A stretch of 64,000 nucleotides of DNA, taken from contig JALDNG010000771.1 of assembly GCA_024349245.1 (NCBI GenBank), positions 23,293-87,292 of the forward strand, in the 5' to 3' direction. Made by a program: the position numbers and the translations under genes. Positions 46,571 to 55,085 of the stretch are shown here, one piece after another; position 1 is the first letter of the stretch; each line of letters begins with the position of its first letter. The DNA comes from Neodontobutis hainanensis. Taxonomy: Eukaryota > Chordata > Actinopteri > Gobiiformes > Odontobutidae. Below the pieces are notes generated by a model. The model did no database searches and was not told where the DNA came from. It worked only from the letters and a program-made list of their open reading frames with translations.

Positions 46571-46917
46571 GAGACAAGCGGCAGTCTTCCTCCAGAGCCA
46601 CAGCAGGAAGTGTAAAAGCGGCGAGTGCGCACTACCGCCCTCTTCTGTAGCGGAGGGGCAACAGAAGCGTTCATTTAAAACCAAACCAGTGAGGCTCTTA
46701 TTGATGAGCTCTGAACAAGACGGTGGTGCTCAGGGCAGCTTTGTTTAAATATTTATATGAAAATAGCGAACATTATGTGTTATGAGAAAACATTTTTATG
46801 ATTTTATGAAATAAAAAAACAAAGAGAAAGGAGCAGTACCTAGGTTTATGTCATCTGCTATAGCCTATGTACAGTAAAACATTACAGTATTAATAATTCT
46901 AGTAACAATAACAATAA

Positions 46918-47030
46918 AAACCTGGGAGTGCATCTGGACAACAAGCTGGACTGCTCCAGAAGTACAGAAGTACTTTATATAAAAATAAACTGCTGCAGAT
47001 GTTTTATCAGCAGTAGTGGATAACTTGGTG
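46918..47030 (+). mobile_element. LINE reverse-transcriptase fragment
   Basis: Translates in part as NLGVHLDNKLDCSRSTEVLY, matching the Y-L-G-V-x-L/I-D-N-K-L-x-W region of L2/CR1-type LINE ORF2. Frame is lost after about 30 residues. Confidence 0.6.
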
Positions 47031-47167
47031 TAGAGTAAAAAAAAAAATGATGAAAAAAAAGAATCGTGTTAATGGCTCTGTCTGAAACCGTTGAAGAAAT
47101 TGTAGAGGGCAGCAAAAAGCCACTTATGCATCCTCTCTGTCCTACCCATAGAAGAAGAAGCTGTAGG

Positions 47168-47191
47168 ACTCCAGCTCCCATGATGCACCGC
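47168..47191 (+). promoter_or_regulatory. ZNF143/STAF-type promoter motif upstream of prkn
   Basis: ACTCCAGCTCCCATGATGCA followed by CCGC closely follows the ZNF143 consensus ACTACAAYTCCCAKMATGCA, which marks many vertebrate core promoters. It ends 31 bases before the prkn start codon, so transcription probably begins between the two. Confidence 0.6.
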
Positions 47192-47222
47192 ACCAGAACG
47201 GCGCACAAGGGCGACAAGAGAC

Positions 47223-50200
47223 ATGATCGGTACGTCTTACAGAGATTAATGCCTCTTTCATGTTCTTCCACGTTGCATTGGAGTTAATGCTTTGATGCAT
47301 GTGTCATTTAATCAAAGAATGAGTAAATGTTGACTTGTAGTTTTCGGAGCACTGACGCTTCAGGGTCAAGACAGTTCTACAGACTCTTCACTGACTTTGT
47401 TGAATCTGAGGAGTGTATACTGTAACGTTAATGGTTTAGTCACTGTCTAAACTATTCGTTAGTTAGTCTGAGTGAAGAGCTGAGGAGCAGGTCACTAGCT
47501 CTGTCTACCCTCGGGTTTTTCCCTCATGTGTCGTTCATAACAAAAGGGCGGAGTCAGCTTTAAAGGACCAATTACAGACAAGCGACAAATGACCTTTAAA
47601 AAGTCGTACAATAAATTATGTTTCTATTTGCATTAATTGAGCGAAACACCTTTTAAAGAACAATGACTAGGTAAAGTGTTTCTCATTCATCAACAAGATC
47701 ACACAGACTTTAGATTAGATTCCACTTTAGTGTCAGTAGGGTTCACATGTAACAAGTACAAGTCAACAAAATGTAGTTTAGAATCTAAGCAGAAGTGCAA
47801 ACAGCAGCAAGTGCACAATATTCAGTATCTTCAGTCCAGTGTGCAATATTCTGAAGTATTATGGCTCCTTCCTCTTGTGAATAATAGTGTATTTAGTGTC
47901 AGCTGCAGGGTCTTTATGGACATTATTAGAGCTGCTCTGGAGCTAAAGCATCACCAGCCTGAAGACAGGGTTAGAGGAATTAGAAAAGGAAGCGGTTTTG
48001 GTAAAAGTCAGTTTTGTCATATATTATTTGACCTAATCAGGAAACCGTGCATGCGTTATCTCCCGTCAGTGTGGGTGTGTTATAACCGGGGGCCTCCCGT
48101 TGCCGTGGAGATTGAGGACGAAGCCCAGGTGTGGGACTTGAAACGAGAGGTCGGAGCCCGGCTTGGCGTCCAATCAGAGTGTCTCAGAGTCCTGTTCGCT
48201 GGGCGAGAGCTGCACAACGGGGCCACACTGAAGGTAAAGGGTCACTAAGAGTTCGTTTTTTTAGGTAACCTTTAAACTACAGTAAATAGCTCACTCTTTA
48301 GCTCACTCCCAGTTTAGAAAAAATGTCTTAAGGGGCTTATTTTCAATCTTTATTTAAACTGGAAGTTATTCTCGTTTATCTTTATCATTGTCTAAAACCC
48401 CTAACTCTGCTCTGAGGATCGAGGAGGAGGAGACCGGAGCACTGGAGCTTAAATAAATTAAGATAAAAAAAACATCAGGAAATCTAGACATTTGGCTAAC
48501 TCCGAGTTTAAATGTGGATGTAAATCTGTGTTTTGCTGCAGATCTAGTTGGGTAAAGGACATCATAAACAGGAGATGCTCTGAACTCCTCTCTCCTTCCT
48601 CTCTCCTTCCTGTTTCCTGTGTGGGCTTAAACCTGAAGAGAAGAGGCGAGTGAGGGAAACAAGGATACCACACAAGTGCTTTAAGATGTACCCTTTGTGA
48701 TAAATATGTCTGCTCATGGATCCAGTGACAAGAGAATAAATTGGTTCCAAAAAAACATCCAATAGAACCACGTTTACAAAAAAACAGAAAATTCCTTTGA
48801 ATGTGTGAATTCTTTTGATTCTGAGCTCGTTTTAACGCACTGGTGTCCTCTCTCCTCAGAGCTGTGACCTTCCCGAACAGAGCACGGTTCACGTGGTCCT
48901 GCCCCGGATCGACTCTAAACCCAGCCCCCTGCAGAACCAGGACGAGAGCGTGAGTCTGACCCGTCTGGACCTGAGCTCCTCTCCCGAAGAGCCAGATCCG
49001 GGACCCAGTGGAGACCAGCCAGAAGAGCTGAGGCCAGAGGGAGTCCGAGCGGATCAGCGCGAGGGACACAGAGGTCAGAACAAACAGGGAACTCAATAGT
49101 TCAGGTCATACATTCTACTTTTATTTCTTGTCGAAACAGGCTCGAGCGCTTGTCTCGAGCGCTTAATCCCCTTTTTTCAGTTTTATTACAAACTAGAATC
49201 ACAGCACAAAGCTTCAGCTAATATTTTTATTTAGAAAATGTAGTACAAGTGTTTGTCTGTCTGTCATTTTGTATTCCTTGTGACGCATATTGTTTCCAAA
49301 AGTACTTTAAACTCCTTTTGCATTTTATAGCAGGTCAAAGCCTTTACTCTGAAGTTTATTTATTGAGTTTAGATTCTGTGCAGCTTGTGATGTAAAAACT
49401 ATATCTAATCAGTGAAATACAGGCTGTAGACTGTGTAGACACACGTCACAACAGAAGGTCATAGAGCTTCAATAAGATTTGTGCACATCTTTAACAGTTT
49501 GGTAAAGGTCTACCTTTCTAATCTATGACCTGCAGCATAAACTCCGTGTTGATGTGTGTTTTGCAGGTCGCAGTTCGTTCTTCGTTTTCTGTAAGCGCTG
49601 CGGTTGTGTCCGAGAGGGAAAACTCAGAGTCTGCTGTAAAACCTGCCAACAGCCGACGCCACACTCAGTCAGGTAAGTCACATGACCTCGAACCAGTGGC
49701 CCAAAACTCTCTACCCAAACAGCATGCGTTTGTCTTTAGGGCCCTTCCTGTTGGGACGACGTGCTGATTTCGGTCGGATCCATGGAGTCTGTCACTCGAC
49801 GGGCGAGGCGGTAACACACTCTTATCCTTATTCTTGGGATTTAAATACTCTTCAGGCTGAGTAACGTTGGTTGCATCATATCAGTGTTTCTTTTATAATT
49901 GATTTATTTGAACTACTAAAAACACATTGTTAAAAGGGGCAACAAAGGCTCCAGAAAGAGCCACGAGGGGAATACAGACACACGCTGTATCTAAAGGGAC
50001 GGTCGAGTGTGTTTGGGGTTTCTGATGCCCTGTAGCAAGGGTTCCCAAACCTTTTAGACCACGACCCGCAAAATAAGATCAGATTCTTAATCACTGTGGT
50101 TTATTAGCTTCACGGTTGTGTGATCAATTATAACATAGAGTCCTGCAGCTCACTGGATATTTTGCTTTAAACCCTGTTATTGGAGAAAATCCTTGTAGAT

Positions 50201-52613
50201 ATGTGTTTTAGAAAATACTCTATTTTACTCATTCAAAAAATGAATGATACCCATTCTTACGCTTGGTTTGAACTCCAGCAGCTACTTCCTAAATGCATAA
50301 ACTGCTGATGCGTGCTTTTAGATGATTAGATATTTGCATTTATGAACAGTTTAACACGTGCGGCTTCATAAAAAGATGAGCCTCTTCCTGGATGAAGGCA
50401 TTTAAGAACTAAATTATTACTTCATTTAAGGTGAGAGCTCTTATTTCCACTGGATTAGTTTATAGAAAGTGTCCCTGCAGGGCTACCGTAGAATATGCCT
50501 TTTAAAGACGTCCGTAAAGCCAACCCATAACTGATATCATTTTCTAAATGTCTGATGACTCACACAAACAGGTGAGAGACAAAAAGCAGAGTTTGAACTA
50601 ACTTTGGTTACACTTTGTGTATTTTCCAGGAGTTTTTCTTTAAGTGTGCGTCTCACCCCACGCCGGGCGACGAGCGCTCGGTGGCCCTGGATCTGGTCAC
50701 TCGTAACAGCAGGAAGGTGCAGTGTATCGCCTGCATGGACGTCATGTAAGTATTCACACAGACTCTCAGGGGCTCGCCATGGTTAAAGGGGTCGCCTTTA
50801 TATTGTGACTGGCAATATCCTGTATGTTCTGTGTGATACATTTAATTATACTTTTGTGTTTAAATCACCACCCATACGCTTTTTTGAAACTCAACTGTCT
50901 TTAAATAGACATTACAGTCACATAGAAGTAATTTTAGGGAGATGTGCAAAAGTGGAATGTGATGTATGTGTGTGTTTTAACTTATAGTTTTATCCTTTTA
51001 ACATTATAAACTTATTTTTATTAATAGCTTTATTTAGTGCAATAAAGATATTCTATTCTATAGTAGTTTGTAGTTTGGGTGCTGAAGTGTAAGCTTGACC
51101 ATCTGAAGCTGTTTCTGCTGTTTTTTGATCCTTTGAACTTTGATGAATAACCAAAATCAAGTGGATCTATGTAAAAGACCAATAAAGAGTAAATGCTGTC
51201 CTGAAAGGAAAAGAAATAGTCCTGGACCTCTCTCTGTTTCAGGGACGTCGTGGTGATGTTCCCGTGCGCCGAGCGTCATGTGATCTGTCTGGAGTGTTTC
51301 CGTGGCTACAGTCAGACCAGACTCGACGAGCGACAGTTTGTTCACGACCCAGAGCTCGGCTACACTCTGCCCTGCCCCGGTGGGTTTTAGCCCACACCTC
51401 ACTGACCTGTCAACGTTAACCTCATTCATAATTAGAACACACCTGTAGATTAGAAAAGCTACTGCACAGGTCATTTACTCTGTCACAGGTGTTAGGAGAC
51501 TGGCTCAGAGCTTTATATAAAGACAGATTTATTTGTCCTTGTGTACACTGCTCTAAGCTGGTTTAAAGTTAGTGTTTTTGTCTGTTGCAGCTGGTTGTGA
51601 AGAGTCTCTGATCAAGGAGCTGCATCACTTCAGGATTCTGGGGCAGGAACAGGTCAGAGCCTCGTTTTAAACCTTTAACTTGTGTCTGGCTCTGATTCGG
51701 AGGGTTAACAGAACTTTTTTATGCACCTACACTCTATAAGCTCTAAACAAATGTTACTTATGCACAAGCTTTTCTGATTGGTGTTTTGTTATGGCTGTAG
51801 AATAAAATGTACTTTTGTCTATAACCTACAGTACGACCGTTACCTCCGCTTTGGCGCGGAGCAGTGCTTGCTCCAGATCGGGGGGATGCTGTGTCCCGGG
51901 ACGGGCTGTGGGGCGGGGCTGGTTGCCCCCGGCGACAGCAGGAGGGTAGAGTGTGATCGCAGAGTAGGGTGTGGCCTGGTTTTCTGCAGAGACTGTCGAG
52001 AGGAGTACCATGAAGGGGCGTGTCCTGATGCACAGGTCCCACCCACTGCAGAGGGAGGCCCGCCCACAGAGCAGGTCAACATTATGTTATTTATAAACCA
52101 CTGTCCAAATACGTTTTAGCCTCTTTACAGAGTTGTATATTGCATATTGTAACACGTTTTCTCAATATCTTCAAGTCTTTGTAGTTTAAACCTGCTTTAC
52201 TTCATGAAAAGGCTGCGTATTGTTCTCAGAGTTTCCCGTGGACAGTGAGGCGTCTCTCAGGTCACGATGGGACAGAGACTCGCTGCTCTTCATTCAGGAC
52301 TCCACTAAACCCTGTCCTCAGTGCTCGCCCGGTTCAGAAGAACGGTGAGCTCTTCCTCATAGAGAAGAAACAGTTTAATGTCAAAAGTTTTGTTGATCTC
52401 ATTATTGGTCCAAAGCAGAAATCACATTTGCTTCACTTGAATGTGTCTTGTTTGCTACATTTTGCTTCATCTTACTGTAAAGTAATAAGTGTGCTTGTGT
52501 GTGTTTCAGGAGGCTGTAGCCACATGCGCTGTACACTGTGCAAAGCCGAGTGGTGCTGGATCTGTGGAGTCCTGTGGAACAGAGACTGTATGGGCAACCA
52601 CTGGTTCGGATAA
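47223..52613 (+). CDS. prkn: Parkin, RBR E3 ubiquitin-protein ligase
   Basis: Parkin ubiquitinates outer mitochondrial membrane proteins after activation by PINK1, leading to mitophagy. Exons: 47,223-47,229; 48,070-48,233; 48,860-49,073; 49,567-49,672; 49,740-49,810; 50,630-50,745; 51,243-51,379; 51,591-51,652; 51,832-52,074; 52,230-52,344; 52,510-52,613. Exon 1 has only seven coding bases (ATGATCG), as in mammals. The exons of 164, 116, 137 and 62 bases equal the human sizes I recall. Total about 446 codons against 465 in human. Domains in order: Ubl, RING0, RING1, IBR, REP, RING2. The gene spans 5.4 kb. Frame breaks in exons 4, 5 and 10 of this model are short indels with intact splice sites and are probably consensus errors. 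Confidence 0.93.
48070..49073 (+). CDS. prkn: prkn exons 2-3: ubiquitin-like domain and linker
   Basis: Exon 2 gives VWVCYNRGPPVAVEIEDEAQ, LKREVGARLGVQSECLRVLF and AGRELHNGATLK. Exon 3 continues SCDLPEQSTVHVVLPRIDSK, which contains the serine equivalent to human Ser65, the PINK1 phosphorylation site. The linker has SLTRLDLSS, a conserved parkin segment. Both exons read cleanly. Confidence 0.92.
49567..50745 (+). CDS. prkn: prkn exons 4-6: RING0 and start of RING1
   Basis: Exon 4: GRSSFFVFCKRCGCVREGKL then RVCCKTCQQPTP. One C is missing near 49,657-49,662; restoring it gives TPTLSQ joined to GPSCWDD, as in other parkins. Exon 5: GPSCWDDVLI, then a frame break near 49,770, then GRIHGVCHSTG. 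Exon 6 is clean: EFFFKCASHPTPGDERSVAL to CIACMDV, including the first RING1 cysteines. Confidence 0.87.
51243..52074 (+). CDS. prkn: prkn exons 7-9: RING1 and IBR
   Basis: Exon 7: FPCAERHVICLECF and RLDERQFVHDPELGYTLPCP. Exon 8: AGCEESLIKELHHFRILGQE. Exon 9 is 243 bases: YDRYLRFGAEQCLLQIGGML, CPGTGCGAGL, VGCGLVFCRDCREEYHEGAC. It covers the span of two human exons (150 and 84 bases as I recall). Zinc ligands are all present and there are no frame breaks. Confidence 0.9.
52230..52613 (+). CDS. prkn: prkn last two exons: REP and catalytic RING2
   Basis: The REP reads SRWDRDSLLFIQDSTKPCPQ with the tryptophan that contacts RING1 in human parkin (Trp403). A base is lacking near 52,233 and another is extra near 52,328, so the two breaks cancel. 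The final exon reads GGCSHMRCTLCKAEWCWICG and ends CMGNHWFG then TAA (52,611). The Cys of GGC corresponds to catalytic Cys431. Spacing between the next two cysteines (RCTLC) is two residues shorter than human (CPQPQC). Confidence 0.87.
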   Translation, partial: SFPWTVRRLSGHDGTETRCSSFRTPLNPVLSARPVQKNGELFLIEKKQFNVKSFVDLIIGPKQKSHLLHLNVSCLLHFASSYCKVISVLVCVSGGCSHMRCTLCKAEWCWICGVLWNRDCMGNHWFG

Positions 52614-52764
52614 AAAAAAACATCAAATATTAAACGACGACTACTATAAACTACTGAAGGACAATAACTTCAATAAGTCTTCAGATGGAAGACCACTCAG
52701 TTTATAATTAATTATATATACATAAAAATATATATTTTATTAGTTGTTAAAATTGCTTCCATTG

Positions 52765-52822
52765 TTTTTTCTCACTTGTAAGTCCCTTTGGATAAAAGCG
52801 CTGCTGAATGACTAAATGTAAA
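52765..52822 (+). mobile_element. SINE 3' tail fragment
   Basis: GTAAGTCCCTTTGGATAAAA followed by GCGCTGCTGAATGACTAAAT is the same tail as in the copies at 35,484 and 60,546, in plus orientation. Confidence 0.65.
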
Positions 52823-53654
52823 TGTATTACTCATCTTGTTTTCTGAATCGATATTTAGCAGGATCTTTTTCAGCTAAAGGAGCTCAGATTTCTGAAGCAA
52901 CAGCTTCTTCAAAACAAAACCAAGGAAAACAACAATAGGACTGACTTTTTTTGAAGAAACCCATTTGAATGTAATTTTACTTTTGTAGTGAAAAACATGC
53001 AGCTGCTGGTTCTCTTTAGTGAAGAATAGAACACTGCACTTACACTTGACAGAACAGAACATGTCACACCTAAATTCTTCAGACACTCTTTTTTGAACCT
53101 CAGGTTTTCTAAAATCCTTCAAAAGTCCCTGAGTTAGTGCTGTGTGCATTATGTTCATATTTCCACAGAAACCTACATTTTCACCTCCAAAGTTGTCGTG
53201 TAAATGTTGTTCTATTGAAATAAAAAAGACCATGTGTTTTTTAGATATTTATTTATATTTGTCAAAATGACAAAGTGAAGTGTTGGGCATATTTATTGTA
53301 GACGACAGGAAATGAAAAGCAACAGTGTTGACCCGTATAGAGACTAAAAGATAAGCTCTACCTTCAGATGCAGCTCATATCAAACTTTAAATACAGTTGT
53401 GCTCAGACTTTTACATACTCTGGCAGAAAATGTGATTGGCCATTTTTCAGAGAAAACTCTGTCTTTACAGATAGTCTGGTCTGTTCAGAACGAGCTGCCT
53501 CTGAGGCTGTACATCAGCTGAATCACTGAGGTTTAATTAAACCTGAGTCTGTCGTGTCCAATACTGAACCTCAGCCTTTGACACAAATGTATGGAATAAG
53601 TCATGAACGCACAACCAGATCAATGCCAGAGTCTTTAAGTGTTTAAGTAGTTAA

Positions 53655-53727
53655 GTGTCTTACCCAAGGGCACAACGACAGTATGACAGTGGTGAGAATG
53701 GGACTCAAACCACCAACCTCCCCCTAC
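53655..53727 (-). mobile_element. tRNA-derived SINE fragment
   Basis: Minus strand: a B-box-like GGTTTGAGTCCC, then the CATACTGTCGTTGTGCCCTT region shared with the copy at 14,199. Confidence 0.6.
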
Positions 53728-54429
53728 TACACACAACTTTCAATTCATGTTTTGTTAAATTAACTTTTGTGTTATTTGCTATTAGTAAAATGAAGACAGT
53801 TTTGAAAATACAGCTTATCTTTAAAATCCCCACACAATGACTACACCTAGTTTAAAATTAAATAAAAGAATATTGGCAATTTAAATTGTACTGTACCAAA
53901 CCGAAAACCGCGAACAAAAAAAAAACAAGGTACGTATTGAACCGTGGAGGGACTGTATTGTTGCATCCCTACAGTCTTTTGTTGTTCATTACTCTGAACG
54001 AGCAGATTTGAAATGCTGAGAGCTGTTCTCTCACAGATCCTGCAGTTTATACAGCTCTGTCCATCCCAGTTCTTCAGGAGCAGGTAAAACATGTCCATCA
54101 TGTTTAGACAAGTGAACAATTTTGTATAGAGTTTGTTTCATATTAATTGTATATGATATATGTTCTCACTCCTGCTCCAGTTCATTTGCTTATCCACATA
54201 CACTTATGACTTAATGTCTTTAGCTGTATCTCTTATTGGTGCCTAATGCAAACTAGACAAAGACATCACTTTGCACTACATCTAATCAGTGTTCAGAGAC
54301 ACTGTCCTGTACACTTAGTGGCTTATACATGTAAACTTATTCACATCTATGACCGACACATCAGCTCATTACACGTCCATCCACGACCCTGGAGCTGAGA
54401 GGTTGCACAAAGAGCTGGGCTTCCACCTG

Positions 54430-54672
54430 ACGCCCTTAAGCAGGTCAATTTGAGTTTCATCAGACCTGTGTTGGAGTATGTCAGTCCTGTGTGGGGCGGG
54501 CTGACCAAAGGCCAGGTGCAAAAAAAGATGCTGCAGGATTATTGGCATTTCACCCTCTTCTCTGTCCTCTGAGTGAGAGGCGAGATAAAGCCACAGTCCA
54601 TACCTTACACAACATCCTGAAGGAAAGCTCTTCTCCTCTGCAGACTTTCAGAAACCAAGCACCATCTAGTGT
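54430..54672 (+). mobile_element. LINE ORF2 C-terminal fragment
   Basis: Translates as FIRPVLEYVSPVWGGLTKGQ and on for about 12 residues, a signature of the end of the reverse transcriptase in L2/CR1-type LINEs (RPVLEYxxPVW). Further pieces follow in other frames. Long dead. Confidence 0.7.
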
Positions 54673-55085
54673 TTAAGCTCAGACACTAAAGAATGGTTTT
54701 ATCAAAAAAAGAGCAAGACCAAAATACATGAAAAGAATTTTATACCTCGAGCTCAGCGATTGTTTTATTCTTAGAGTCTCCTTGTATTTTAATGTTGGTT
54801 TTAGTAAAGGGATATTTATAATGCTAACTTTGAAGTGAATGTTTTATCTTTTTCTGATGTTGTGATTGACACATTTCAGGATTGGCATCTAATATTTTCT
54901 CCTGCCAAGTCCATCTTTATTAAAAAAAATATTACATAAATAAAGACGAGGCAGGCATAATGTACATCTAGAAAAACTGTTTTAAACATGTGGCAAATAA
55001 CCACGTACATATACATGAGTCGGATTTTTTTCATTCACAATAATTCACGGTTCACAATAATTATTTTAACATTTTGTAACAAATT
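54673..55085. other. Spacer, no gene seen
   Basis: AT-rich sequence between the LINE fragment and the 3' end of ZNF unit F. Confidence 0.4.

Larger units (their letters stand above)
44389..46660 (-). promoter_or_regulatory. 5' module of ZNF unit E, interrupted by a transposon
   Basis: Read on the minus strand, the module starts at about 46,660 (ACAGAAGAGGGCGGTAGTG), passes CACTTCCTGCTGTGGCTCTG and GAGGAAGACTGCCGCTTGTC, and is cut by the element at 46,570-44,431. It resumes as ATTAAACCTTCTTCCTCAGA and ends CTCTGAAG/gtttgt at 44,389. Without the element it matches the four sister modules in order and length. Confidence 0.6.
52614..54369. other. 3' flank of prkn with SINE scraps
   Basis: Holds the SINE tail at 52,765 and the fragment at 53,655. 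No other gene seen. Confidence 0.4.
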
